Shown here piece after piece: positions 24,364 through 32,438 of a DNA stretch of 64,000 bases. This DNA is from Streptomyces antarcticus (GTDB taxonomy: Bacteria > Actinomycetota > Actinomycetes > Streptomycetales > Streptomycetaceae). The notes beneath the pieces were generated by a model, which worked only from the letters and a program-made list of their open reading frames with translations, was not told where the DNA came from and did no database searches. A program made the position numbers and the translations under genes. The stretch lies in the NCBI RefSeq assembly GCF_026627255.1, contig NZ_JAPNLM010000001.1:589350-653349 (forward strand), in the 5' to 3' direction. Position 1 is the stretch's first letter. Each line of letters starts with the position of its first letter.

Positions 24364-24981
24364 TCAGCGCAGCAGCGCGAAGGTGAGCGCCGCGGTGCCG
24401 CCGAGGGCGGCGCCCGCGAGGAGCTGGGCCGGGGTGTGCGCGCGCAGGACGAGCCGGGACCAGCCGATGGCCGCGGCGCCCAAGGCGGCGGGCAGCGCCG
24501 CGGGGCCGAAGACGAGGAACAGGATCATGACGGTGCCGGCGGCCACCGACATGTGGATCGATATCTGCCAGCCGATCGTGACCAACAGCGAGGACACCAG
24601 GCCGACGAGCATCGCGACGACCAGCGCGAAGACGTCGGCGGGGGCGCTGAGGACCCGCAGGAGGGTGATCCCGGCGGCGACGGAGACGAGGCTGAGCGCC
24701 ATCGGGACGACCCGCTGCCGGCGCACCCGGATGTGCTGGTCGGTGAGCGTGCCGCGCCGGACGCCGAGGGTGATGATCCCGAGCGGGACCACCCCGCAGA
24801 ACAGGGCGGCGAGCAGCCCCCAGCCGAGGCCGGCCGCCGACCCGGTGCCGTGCCGGCCGATCAGGAGGAGCTGGGCGACCACCAAATTCGCCGGCGCGAG
24901 GACGTCGGAGATGATCCGGGCGGCCTTCTCGCGCGGCGTGCAGTCGGCGAAGGCGGGCGGCGCGGGAGGCGCGAAGGTCAC
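24364..24981 (-). CDS. PAP2-like membrane protein
   Basis: A 205-aa protein with about six membrane helices. The layout and the segments ISIHMSVAAGTV and VLRAHTPAQLLAGAALGG resemble the late motifs (His in SxHxS-like and RxxxHxxxD-like positions) of phosphatase PAP2-type proteins, but the first KxxxxxxRP motif is not clear, so enzymatic activity is uncertain. GTG 24979-24981 has GGAG nearby upstream. It is convergent with the methyltransferase gene (23-bp gap). Confidence 0.7.
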   Translation of the reverse strand: MTFAPPAPPAFADCTPREKAARIISDVLAPANLVVAQLLLIGRHGTGSAAGLGWGLLAALFCGVVPLGIITLGVRRGTLTDQHIRVRRQRVVPMALSLVSVAAGITLLRVLSAPADVFALVVAMLVGLVSSLLVTIGWQISIHMSVAAGTVMILFLVFGPAALPAALGAAAIGWSRLVLRAHTPAQLLAGAALGGTAALTFALLR

Positions 24982-25044
24982 GTGGGCTCCGGCGTACGGG
25001 AACGGTCGGGGCTGGCGGTCCGGCCGGGACCTCCCGGGACACGA

Positions 25045-25086
25045 CACTGCCCCGGCCGCTCGTCGGGACGAGCGGCCGGGGCAGTG
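25045..25086 (-). terminator. Perfect 20-bp hairpin terminator
   Basis: A perfect 20-bp inverted repeat, 25045-25064 and 25067-25086, around a GG centre (arm begins CACTGCCCCGGCC). It lies 27 bp after the DUF3117 stop codon. The arms are long enough to form a cruciform. Confidence 0.9.
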
Positions 25087-25112
25087 CGGAGAACGCAGAG
25101 GGTGCCGACGTA

Positions 25113-25280
25113 TCAGCCGACGACCTTCTTCAGGGCGTCACCCAGGGCGTCCGCTTCGTCGGGGGTCAGCTCGACGACAAGCCGACCACCGCCCTCGAGC
25201 GGTACGCGCATGACGATGCCCCGCCCCTCCTTGGTGACCTCGAGCGGGCCGTCGCCCGTCCGCGGCTTCATGGCCGCCAT
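25113..25280 (-). CDS. DUF3117 family small protein
   Basis: A 55-aa protein of the actinobacterial DUF3117 family, beginning MAAMKPRTGDGPLEVTKEGR and ending DALGDALKKVV-Gly. It is soluble, alternating strands and one C-terminal helix. The function of this very conserved small protein is unknown. ATG 25278-25280 has GGAAGGGGA as ribosome binding site. It stands alone, closed by a 20-bp hairpin, upstream of the divergent enoyl-CoA hydratase. Confidence 0.9.
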   Translation of the reverse strand: MAAMKPRTGDGPLEVTKEGRGIVMRVPLEGGGRLVVELTPDEADALGDALKKVVG

Positions 25281-25609
25281 GCTCGTTCCCCTTCCTGAAA
25301 CCACATCGTCAGCCGACGGCACCGTTCAGGCGCCTAGTACCCGGCATCGAACACATTGCTTCTTGGCCATTATCCCGCATGTCAGGACCCGATGACCAAC
25401 ATCGGCTGTGAACGGTTGGGCAACGCGCTCGGCCAAAACCACTCATTTCGGGGACCCGCCTGCGATACTTCGCCGCTGCCCCCTGGTAATGGCTTCCGCT
25501 TTCTTTGACGCACATCACATGTGCGCGCACGGCCCGGTCCGCCATGCTGGCCCTTGCACCCGCCGATACCGGCCGGTAGCCAAGCCCGCGACGAAGGGGG
25601 ACCCCTGCC
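25281..25609. promoter_or_regulatory. Divergent intergenic region
   Basis: About 330 bp between DUF3117 (-) and the enoyl-CoA hydratase (+). It is less GC-rich than its surroundings (for example AACACATTGCTTCTTGGCC near 25351) and should hold both promoters. I see no gene and no confident operator. Confidence 0.4.
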
Positions 25610-26413
25610 ATGGCCGACAGCGTGCTCTACGAAGTGACCGACGGACTCGCGACCATCACCATCAACCGTCCGGACGCGATGAACGCCATGAACACCGAGG
25701 CCAAGGTCGCCCTGCGCGACGCGGTCCTGGCGGCGGCGACGGACACCGCGGTGCGCGCCGTGCTGCTCACCGCGTCCGGGAACCGGGCCTTCTGCGTCGG
25801 CCAGGACCTCAAGGAGCACATCGGCAGTCTCACGGCGGACCGCGAGAGCGGTTCCTCGGACACCATGAGCACGGTCGCCGAGCACTACAACCCGATCGTC
25901 CGGGCGCTCACCGAGATGCCCAAGCCGGTGGTCGCCGGAGTGAACGGCGTGGCGGCCGGAGCGGGCTTCGGATTCGCCCTGGCGGCGGACTTCCGCGTCG
26001 TGGCCGACACCGCCTCCTTCACGACCTCGTTCGCCGGGGTGGCCCTGACCGCCGACTCCGGGGTGTCCTGGACGCTCCCCCGCCTGATCGGCGCGTCCCG
26101 CGCGAGCGATCTGCTGCTGTTCCCGCGTTCGGTCCGCGCCCAGGAGGCCTACGAGCTGGGCATCGCCAACCGCCTCGTGCCCTCGGAGTCCCTGCACGCC
26201 GAGGCGGAGGCCCTGGCGCGCACGCTGGCCGCAGGCCCGACGGTGGCGTACGCCGCGCTGAAGGAGTCCCTCGCGTACGGGGCCTCCCGCTCCCTTCCGG
26301 AGGCGCTGGAGCGCGAGGAGGCCCTCCAGGCCCGTGCGGGAGCCTCCGAGGACCACTCGATCGCGGTCCAGGCCTTCCTGGCGAAGGAGCAGCCGAAGTA
26401 CCTGGGGCGGTGA
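25610..26413 (+). CDS. Enoyl-CoA hydratase/isomerase family protein
   Basis: A 267-aa crotonase-fold enzyme. TITINRPDAMNAMN, the oxyanion-hole segment GNRAFCVGQDLKEH (about 63-76) and the second loop GVNGVAAGAGFGFALAADFR (about 106-125) are all present. The second catalytic Glu position holds SFAGVALTADSGVSW, where a classical hydratase has Glu-Gly; this resembles PaaG/PaaB-like isomerases, in which an Asp acts instead. The pathway is unclear, perhaps fatty-acid or aromatic degradation. ATG 25610 follows GAAGGGGGACC. Confidence 0.85.
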   Translation: MADSVLYEVTDGLATITINRPDAMNAMNTEAKVALRDAVLAAATDTAVRAVLLTASGNRAFCVGQDLKEHIGSLTADRESGSSDTMSTVAEHYNPIVRALTEMPKPVVAGVNGVAAGAGFGFALAADFRVVADTASFTTSFAGVALTADSGVSWTLPRLIGASRASDLLLFPRSVRAQEAYELGIANRLVPSESLHAEAEALARTLAAGPTVAYAALKESLAYGASRSLPEALEREEALQARAGASEDHSIAVQAFLAKEQPKYLGR

Positions 26414-26432
26414 TCCCGTCTCCCGCCGGGGC

Positions 26433-27008
26433 TCAGGCCCCGCGGGAGACGCAGTCGGCGAGGTGGTCGTCGACCAGCCCGCAGGCCTGCATGAGGGCGT
26501 AGGCCGTGGTCGGGCCGACGAAGCGGATGCCCGCCTTCTTCAGGGCCTTGGCCAGGGCCGTCGACGCGGGCGTCACCGCCGGGACGTCGGCCGTCGACCG
26601 CGGGGCAGGGCCCGGCTTCTCGGGGGCGTACGACCAGATGAGGGTGTCGAGCTCGCCCGGCTCCCATCCGGCCAGGATCTTCGCGTTGGCCAGCGTGGCC
26701 TCGATCTTGGCCCGGTTGCGGATGATGCCCTCGTCGGCGAGCAGGCGCCGCGCGTCCGCCGGGCCGAACTCCGCGACCTTCGCGATCTCGAACGAGGCGA
26801 AGGCCGTACGGAAGCCCTCCCGCCTGCGCAGGATCGTCAGCCAGGACAGCCCGGACTGGAAGGCCTCCAGGCACAGCCGCTCGTACAGCGCGTCGTCGCC
26901 GTGGACCGGGCGGCCCCACTCCGTGTCGTGGTACGCCACGTAGTCCGGGGTGGACAGCCCCCACGGGCAGCGCGGGCCGCCGTCCGGGCCGGCCACGGCG
27001 CCGGTCAT
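26433..27008 (-). CDS. tag: DNA-3-methyladenine glycosylase I
   Basis: A 191-aa Tag-family base excision enzyme. N-terminal CPWGLSTPDYVAYHDTEWG and GLSWLTILRRREGFR are family hallmarks, with the catalytic Glu in HDTEWG. FVGPTTAYALMQACGLVDDH near the end supplies the zinc-snap His. It removes 3-methyladenine from alkylated DNA. Its start overlaps the DivIVA-like gene stop (ATGA, 27005-27008), so the two are translationally coupled. The pair follows the order around mycobacterial Rv1210 tagA. Confidence 0.93.
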   Translation of the reverse strand: MTGAVAGPDGGPRCPWGLSTPDYVAYHDTEWGRPVHGDDALYERLCLEAFQSGLSWLTILRRREGFRTAFASFEIAKVAEFGPADARRLLADEGIIRNRAKIEATLANAKILAGWEPGELDTLIWSYAPEKPGPAPRSTADVPAVTPASTALAKALKKAGIRFVGPTTAYALMQACGLVDDHLADCVSRGA

Positions 27009-27406
27009 CGCCCGGCGTCCTTGGTGAGGTCGACCTGTCCGCCCGCGGAGGCCGCGCCCGCGGCGTCGGCCGGCTCGTCACCGGGCGCGCCGCCCGCCTC
27101 GCCGGGTGCGCCGCCGTCCCGGTCGGCGGTCAGCCGGGCGATCCGCGCGTCGCGTTCCGCCAGCTCCGCCGCCAGCCGCTCCAGTACGTCGTCCACCTCG
27201 GCCATCCGGTAGCCGCGCGGCGCGACGGGCAGCCGCAGGGCGTCGATGTCCGCCCGTACGACGGGCCGGGTCTCCGGCAGCCGATCGGCCACCCGGTCCG
27301 GCTCCGCTTCCGGCAGGACGGCCTCCGAGCCGCCGCCGGCCACCGCGAGGGTGACCGCTGCCACGACCACGACCAGCGCGATCATCAAGAAGAAGAACAC
27401 GATCAA
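27005..27406 (-). CDS. DivIVA-domain membrane protein
   Basis: A 133-aa protein. An N-terminal membrane helix (FFFLMIALVVVVAAVTLAV) is followed by a spacer and a DivIVA-type motif, LPVAPRGYRMAEVDDVLERL, with a short coiled coil; the tail is disordered and Gly/Asp/Ala-rich. DivIVA domains recognise curved membrane or act in polar growth, but full-length DivIVA is much longer and lacks the N-terminal helix, so this is a small relative. ATG 27404-27406. It is co-translated with tag and divergent from folP. Confidence 0.82.
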   Translation of the reverse strand: MIVFFFLMIALVVVVAAVTLAVAGGGSEAVLPEAEPDRVADRLPETRPVVRADIDALRLPVAPRGYRMAEVDDVLERLAAELAERDARIARLTADRDGGAPGEAGGAPGDEPADAAGAASAGGQVDLTKDAGR

Positions 27407-27482
27407 CTCCCCTGAGAGACTCCGGCCACCAGGTTAAGGTCGCAGGCGAGGCGCGAGGGCCGCCGAAGGAGGAAAGAGCAGG

Positions 27483-28343
27483 ATGCTGCGACTGGGCAGG
27501 CACGAGTTCGACACCCACGAGCCGGTGATCATGGCCATCGTGAACCGGACTCCTGACTCCTTCTACGACCAGGGCGCGACGTTCCGCGACGAGCCGGCGC
27601 TCGCGCGGGTCGAGCGGGCGGTGGCCGAGGGCGCCGCCATCATCGACATCGGCGGCGTCAAGGCGGGTCCCGGCGAGCACGTGGACGCGGTCGAGGAGGC
27701 CCGGCGCACGGTCGGCTTCGTGGCCGAGGTCCGGCGCCGCCACCCGGACGTGGTGATCAGCGTGGACACCTGGCGGCACGAGGTCGGCGAGGCCGTGTGC
27801 GAGGCCGGGGCGGACGTGCTGAACGACGCGTGGGGCGGGGTCGATCCCAAGCTGGCCGAGGTCGCCGCCCGCTACGGCGCGGGCCTCGTCTGCACCCACG
27901 CGGGCGGGGTCGAACCGCGCACGCGGCCGCACCGGATCGCGTACGGGGACGTGATGGAGGACATCCTGCGCGTCACGGTGGGCCTGGCGGAACGCGCCGC
28001 GGCCCTCGGCGTGCCGCGGGGGTCGATCATGATCGACCCGGGCCACGACTTCGGCAAGAACACCCGGCACTCCCTGGAGGCCACCCGCCGGCTGGCGGAG
28101 ATGGCCGACACGGGCTGGCCGGTGCTGGTCTCCCTGTCGAACAAGGACTTCGTCGGCGAGACGCTGGACAAGCCGGTCAAGGAACGCCTGCTGGGCACCC
28201 TGGCCACGACGGCCGTCTCGGCCTGGCTGGGCGCGCAGGTCTACCGCGTCCACGAGGTCGCGGAGACCCGGCAGGTCCTGGACATGGTGGCCTCGATCCA
28301 GGGCCACCGGCCCCCGGCGGTAGCCCGCCGAGGCCTGGCCTGA
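27483..28343 (+). CDS. folP: Dihydropteroate synthase homologue (FolP2-like)
   Basis: A 286-aa TIM-barrel protein of the dihydropteroate synthase family. NRTPDSFYDQG, IIDIGGVKAGPG and ISVDTWRHEV are present. The usual sulfonamide-site loop is replaced by DPGHDFGKNT, and the pterin-site DVGGES-type motif by GGVKAGPGEH, as in mycobacterial FolP2 (Rv1207), which is reported to lack synthase activity. It may therefore not be the folate enzyme. ATG 27483 follows AGGAGGAAAGAG. It is divergent from the DivIVA-like gene and convergent with the LOG gene. Confidence 0.85.
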   Translation: MLRLGRHEFDTHEPVIMAIVNRTPDSFYDQGATFRDEPALARVERAVAEGAAIIDIGGVKAGPGEHVDAVEEARRTVGFVAEVRRRHPDVVISVDTWRHEVGEAVCEAGADVLNDAWGGVDPKLAEVAARYGAGLVCTHAGGVEPRTRPHRIAYGDVMEDILRVTVGLAERAAALGVPRGSIMIDPGHDFGKNTRHSLEATRRLAEMADTGWPVLVSLSNKDFVGETLDKPVKERLLGTLATTAVSAWLGAQVYRVHEVAETRQVLDMVASIQGHRPPAVARRGLA

Positions 28344-28369
28344 GCCCGGGGCGGGGGCACGCCCCGGGC
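28344..28369. terminator. Terminator between convergent genes
   Basis: A 10-bp stem GCCCGGGGCG (28344-28353) and CGCCCCGGGC (28360-28369), directly after the folP stop and shortly before the LOG gene stop. Confidence 0.8.
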
Positions 28370-28377
28370 GGCGGGTC

Positions 28378-29145
28378 CTACTTCCCGACTTCCTTCGTCA
28401 CCAGCGCGATGGCCTCGTCCACGTCGTCCGTGACGTGGAACAGGTAGAGGTCCTTCTCCGAGGCCTTGCCCTGGGCGATCACCGTGTTCTTCAGCCAGTC
28501 GATCAGACCGCTCCAGTACTCCGTGCCGAACAGCACGATCGGGAAGCGGGTGATCTTCTGCGTCTGCACCAGGGTGAGCGCCTCGAACATCTCGTCCAGC
28601 GTGCCGAGACCGCCCGGCAGCACCACGAAGCCCTGGCTGTACTTCACGAACATCGTCTTGCGGACGAAGAAGTACCGGAAGTTCAGGCCCAGATCGACGT
28701 GCTCGTTGAGCCCCTGCTCGAAGGGCAGCTCGATGCCGAGGCCGACGGAGATGCCGTTGCCCTCGCGGGCGCCCTTGTTGGCCGCCTCCATCGCGCCCGG
28801 GCCGCCGCCGGTGATGACGGCGAAGCCGGCGTCGACGAGCGCGCGCCCGATCCGTACGCCCGCCTCGTACTCGGGCGAGTCGACCGGGGTCCGTGCCGAG
28901 CCGAACACGCTGATCGCGGGCGGCAGCTCGGCGAGCGTGCCGAAGCCCTCGATGAACTCCGACTGGATGCGCAGGACCCGCCAGGGATCGGTGTGCACCC
29001 ACTCGGAGGGCCCGGCCGAATCCAGCAGCCGCTGGTCCGTCGTACTGCCCGCCTGCACCTGGCTGCGCCTCCTCAGCACCGGTCCGAGCTGCTGCTCCTC
29101 GGGCCGGTGACGAGCGGACGCGTCGGGATTGCCGTGGTTGCCCAT
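28378..29145 (-). CDS. LOG-family phosphoribohydrolase
   Basis: A 255-aa TIGR00730/LOG family protein. GGGPGAMEAANKGA (about 128-141) and PGGLGTLDEMFEA (about 186-198) are the two signature motifs of cytokinin nucleoside 5'-monophosphate phosphoribohydrolases, often misnamed lysine decarboxylase. The N-terminal 60 residues form a charged extension. In bacteria the enzyme releases adenine-type bases from nucleotides. ATG 29143-29145 has AGGAGGGAGC upstream. It matches mycobacterial Rv1205 in context. Confidence 0.9.
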   Translation of the reverse strand: MGNHGNPDASARHRPEEQQLGPVLRRRSQVQAGSTTDQRLLDSAGPSEWVHTDPWRVLRIQSEFIEGFGTLAELPPAISVFGSARTPVDSPEYEAGVRIGRALVDAGFAVITGGGPGAMEAANKGAREGNGISVGLGIELPFEQGLNEHVDLGLNFRYFFVRKTMFVKYSQGFVVLPGGLGTLDEMFEALTLVQTQKITRFPIVLFGTEYWSGLIDWLKNTVIAQGKASEKDLYLFHVTDDVDEAIALVTKEVGK

Positions 29146-29335
29146 GATGTGCTCCCTCCTGCTGATCGTTGGATCAGGGTAGACACAGCAGGGTGACGAC
29201 CATCGGAACTCGACGAGTTCATGGCGTGGCCGGGAAGGCTCACCGAACGCACACACACTCGATGCGTCACTGAAAGCAGTCAGGAACAAGCCTTCGCCCC
29301 ACAGACTTGCGTGCGAGTGCGTAGCTTCTCGCCTC

Positions 29336-29903
29336 ATGAAGCTGGTTGTGCAGGCGGCTCAGCATGTGATCAAGAAAGTCGCCGACTCCTACGCCTCGCT
29401 CACGGCGCACGCGCGGGCGGGGAACCTCGGACGGTCCGGCTCCGCCCGACGCCGGCGTGCAACGGAGAAGCCGCTCGCCTTCCGTACCGACTCCGCTCAG
29501 CCCTACGACGATCGCATGCTCTCTGGAGGACCTGACCGGAATCCGCGAACGGGTACGGCTGAGGAAGCCCCAACGGGCCACGTTGCACTCCTGGGCCTTC
29601 GCCCAGCTCGGCCAGTTCATCGCGTACAAGGCCCGCCGGGCAGGGGTGCCCGTCGTGTACGTCGATCCGGCGTACACCTCGCGCACCTGCGCCGAATGCG
29701 GACACGTGGACAAGGCGAACCGGGTCTCACAGGCCCGCTTCGCATGCCGGTCCTGCGGATTCGTTGCTCATGCAGACCGCAATGGCTCCCGCAACATCCG
29801 CGCACGCGCGCAGATGCTGTGGCGAAGCGGGGCCCCGTCACCGGCCCCCGCCGTCCCGCACCAGCGAGACGGCCGGACGCGGACGACGCATCACACCCGG
29901 TGA
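29336..29903 (+). pseudogene. IS605-type TnpB relic with two internal deletions
   Basis: The remnant starts with ATG 29336 and reads MKLVVQ, then jumps to AAQHVIKKVADSYASL, so about 60 N-terminal residues typical of TnpB are missing. It continues to AQPYDDRM (about 29515) and then, in another frame, resumes at CSLEDLTGIRERVRLRKPQ, so the middle part with the first RuvC Asp is gone. The C-terminal part is well kept: a four-Cys zinc finger (CAEC and CRSC) and the last RuvC Asp in HADRNGSRN. It cannot encode an active nuclease. The flanking LOG and dapE genes are conserved chromosome, so this is an insertion. Element ends appear preserved. Confidence 0.85.
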
Positions 29904-29947
29904 TGCGTTGTAACGCAAGCCTTGCCCCTCAAGGGCGGGTAGTTGAC
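29888..29947 (+). mobile_element. Right end / omega-RNA scaffold of the TnpB relic
   Basis: Two small hairpins (GCATCAC/GTGATGC at 29888-29906; GCGTT/AACGC at 29904-29915) and a GC-rich hairpin (CCTTGCCC with GGGCGGG) end in TAGTTGAC at about 29947. This is the usual right-end layout of actinobacterial IS605-type elements, which doubles as the 3' part of omega RNA. The next 16-20 nt, inside dapE, would be the guide position. Confidence 0.65.
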
Positions 29948-31023
29948 GAGGTCAGCCAGGTCCGGAGTCGTTCTTCGCAGTGCAGGATCGCCTTCGTCTC
30001 CACGCGCTCGTCCACCTTGTGGGCCAGCAGGGCGTCGCCCGGGCCGTAGTTGACCGCCGGGACGCCCAGCGCGCTGAAGCGCGAGACGTCCGTCCAGCCG
30101 AACTTCGGCATGGCGCGGCCGCCGACCGCCTCCATGAAGGCCGCGGCGGCCGGGTGGCCGAGGCCGGGCAGTGCGCCGCCCGAGGAGTCGTCGACCTCGA
30201 ACGCGGCGATGTCGCAGTCCGCGAAGACCTCCCGTACGTGGGCCAGCGCGTCGGCCTCGCTCCGGTCGGGGGCGTAGCGGAAGTTGACCGTCACCGTGCA
30301 GGCGTCGGGGATCACGTTGTTGGCGACGCCGCCCTCGATGCGGACCGCGTTGAGGCCCTCGTGGTACTCCAGGCCGTCGATGACCGGCCTGCGCGGCTCG
30401 TACGCCGCCAGCTTCGCCAGGATCGGGCCCGCGGTGTGGATGGCGTTGGAGCCCATCCAGCTGCGCGCGGAGTGGGCGCGCTCGCCGGCCGTGCGGAGCA
30501 GGACGCGCAGGGTGCCCTGGCAGCCGCCCTCCACCTCGGCGTTCGAGGGCTCCAGCAGGACGGCGAAGTCGCCGGTGAGCCAGTCGGGGTGGGCCTCGGC
30601 GACCTTGCCCAGGCCGTTGAGGTCGGCGGCGACCTCCTCCTGGTCGTAGAAGACGAAGGTGAGGTCCCGGTTGGGCTCGGGCACGGTCGCGGCGATGCGC
30701 AGCTGCACGGCGACGCCGGACTTCATGTCGGTCGTGCCGCAGCCCCACAGGATGTCGTTCTCGTCGAGGCGGGAGGGGACGTTGCCGGCGATCGGCACGG
30801 TGTCGAGGTGCCCCGCGAGGACGACGCGCTGGTCGCGGCCCAGGTGGGTGCGGGCGACGACGTTGTTCCCGAAGCGGTCCACGGTCAGGTGCGGCAGGGC
30901 GCGCAGCGCGTGTTCCACGAGGTCGGCGAGTACCTTCTCGTCGCCGCTCACGGACGGAATGTCGACGAGCCGGGCGGTCAGCTCGGCGGCGTCCAGGGTG
31001 AGGTCCAGCTCGGATTCGGACAT
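29929..31023 (-). CDS. dapE: Succinyl-diaminopimelate desuccinylase
   Basis: A 364-aa M20 metallopeptidase-family enzyme of the DAP/lysine pathway. LAGHLDTVP supplies the first metal His, WGCGTTDMKSG the bridging Asp, and FYDQEEV the catalytic and metal Glu residues; a dimerisation domain lies in the middle and a later GGALPGLGH-type segment provides the last ligand. It converts N-succinyl-LL-DAP to LL-DAP in the cytoplasm. ATG 31021-31023. Oddity: the last codons after WLTS (STTRP and TGA) lie in the right end of the TnpB element, so its natural terminus was replaced. Confidence 0.92.
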   Translation of the reverse strand: MSESELDLTLDAAELTARLVDIPSVSGDEKVLADLVEHALRALPHLTVDRFGNNVVARTHLGRDQRVVLAGHLDTVPIAGNVPSRLDENDILWGCGTTDMKSGVAVQLRIAATVPEPNRDLTFVFYDQEEVAADLNGLGKVAEAHPDWLTGDFAVLLEPSNAEVEGGCQGTLRVLLRTAGERAHSARSWMGSNAIHTAGPILAKLAAYEPRRPVIDGLEYHEGLNAVRIEGGVANNVIPDACTVTVNFRYAPDRSEADALAHVREVFADCDIAAFEVDDSSGGALPGLGHPAAAAFMEAVGGRAMPKFGWTDVSRFSALGVPAVNYGPGDALLAHKVDERVETKAILHCEERLRTWLTSSTTRP

Positions 31024-31109
31024 GGAAACGACCCTAGCGCCCGGTGCCGCGCGGACCGCGCGTCGTCCGGCCGGTGGACGCGTCATATGCCTCAAGTACG
31101 GTGGGCGGC

Positions 31110-32108
31110 GTGTCCGAGAACCGTCCTCCCCGCCCCCGCCGCCGCAGACCGCTGCGCGTGGCCGTCGGTCTCCTCGTCCTGTTCGCGGTGATCGGGTACT
31201 TCGCCGCGCAGCGGAACTCCAACGGCGGCGGCGCGCCGTACTGCACCGCCTCCGCGGCCGGGGCGGATCCGGAGGAGTACGAGCTGTCCCCGGAGCAGGC
31301 CTCGAACGCGGCGACGATAGCGGCCGTCGGGATCTCCAGGGGCCTGCCGGACCGGGCGGTGACCATCGCGCTGGCGACGGCGATGCAGGAGTCCGCGCTG
31401 CGCAACCTCGACCACGGGGACCGGGACTCGCTGGGCCTGTTCCAGCAGCGGCCCTCCATGGGCTGGGGCACCCCGGAAGAGATCACGGACCCGGTCTACT
31501 CGGCCGCGGTCTTCTACGACCACCTCGTCGAGGTTCCGGGGTACTCGCGGCTGCCGCTGACGGTGGCCGCGCAGAAGGTGCAGCGCAGCGGCTTCCCGCA
31601 GGCGTACGCGAAGCACGAGCCGGACGCGACGGTCCTGACGGCCGCCTTCGGCGGGGCCGGCACCCTGGTCTGCTCGGGCCCGGTCCCGGCGGCGGGCGAT
31701 CCGGAGCGCGTGCGCGCGGAGCTGGTACGGGCCTTCGGCAAGGAGGCGCTGGGCGAGGGCCCCGCCCCGGCGTCGAACGCCCCGGGCGCGGCGGCGGCCG
31801 GCGCGGCGGCGGCCGGCGCGGCGGCGGCCGGCGCGGCGGCGGCCGGCGCGGCGGCGGAGGGCCGGGTCGACGTCCGGCTGAAGCGGGACGGCGGTCCGGC
31901 CGAGGAGCGGCGCGGCCGGGCCGTGGCGCACTGGGCGGTGGCCCGGTCCCAGGAGCTGGGGATCGCGCGGGTCTCGTACGGCGGCGGCGACTGGACCGGC
32001 GGCCGGGCGGGCCGCGCGTGGCGGCCCCGGGCCGCGGACGGCGCGCCGGGGGGCGGCGACCGGCAGGACGCCCCCGGCGCCGAGGTACGGATCTACACCG
32101 CCCGCTGA
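31110..32108 (+). CDS. Membrane-anchored transglycosylase-like protein
   Basis: A 332-aa protein, often labelled heavy metal transporter in Streptomyces without support in the sequence. A basic N-terminus and one membrane helix (about 16-36) precede an extracellular domain with ALATAMQESALRNLDHG, then DSLGLFQQRPSMGWGT, which looks like the catalytic Glu and GLFQ motifs of lytic-transglycosylase/lysozyme folds. An Ala/Gly linker built from a 15-bp repeat follows, then a C-terminal domain with GIARVSYGGGDWTGG. GTG 31110 is the first start after the dapE promoter. It probably binds or cuts peptidoglycan (inference). Confidence 0.72.
   Translation: MSENRPPRPRRRRPLRVAVGLLVLFAVIGYFAAQRNSNGGGAPYCTASAAGADPEEYELSPEQASNAATIAAVGISRGLPDRAVTIALATAMQESALRNLDHGDRDSLGLFQQRPSMGWGTPEEITDPVYSAAVFYDHLVEVPGYSRLPLTVAAQKVQRSGFPQAYAKHEPDATVLTAAFGGAGTLVCSGPVPAAGDPERVRAELVRAFGKEALGEGPAPASNAPGAAAAGAAAAGAAAAGAAAAGAAAEGRVDVRLKRDGGPAEERRGRAVAHWAVARSQELGIARVSYGGGDWTGGRAGRAWRPRAADGAPGGGDRQDAPGAEVRIYTAR
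31785..31859 (+). repeat. 15-bp minisatellite within a coding region
   Basis: Four perfect copies of GGCGCGGCGGCGGCC (31785-31844) plus a fifth ending in GAG (31845-31859). In frame it encodes repeated AAAGA units, forming the linker between two domains. Confidence 0.92.
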
Positions 32109-32438
32109 GACCGCCGAGGCCGCCCGCGGAGGCCGCTGAGACCGCCGGGCCCGCTGAGATCCGAGCGCGCCCGCCGAGGGCGCTGCGGAGGCGGCCCGAA
32201 ACGCCGCGGAAGGCACCCGGCCGCACGTGCGAGGCGTCACCCGTGCGGGGGTGGACCGGGTGGCGTCCTTCCGGGTCCCCAGAGGTACGGAAGGCCTGGT
32301 GGGCGCGTGCTGAATGCATTTGTCACGCAGGCCGATTAAACGATGCGTTACTGATCCTTTACCCGGGGCATCCGCAACTTCACCCGCCCCGCGAGCGGTT
32401 GTACACGGCGTACTCAGCCGCTACCGCTTAGGAGCAAC
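32109..32438 (+). promoter_or_regulatory. Intergenic region before secreted-protein gene
   Basis: 330 bp with no gene. The first 60 bp are imperfect repeats with CCGCTGAGA at 32102, 32133 and 32151. The distal part (32310-32400) is AT-richer, with TTTGTCACG and GATTAAACG, and probably holds the promoter of the following gene. Confidence 0.4.

Noticed and set aside
31110..32108. Heavy metal transporter
   Set aside because: A common database label, but the protein has a single membrane helix and a transglycosylase-like domain, with no transport or metal motif.
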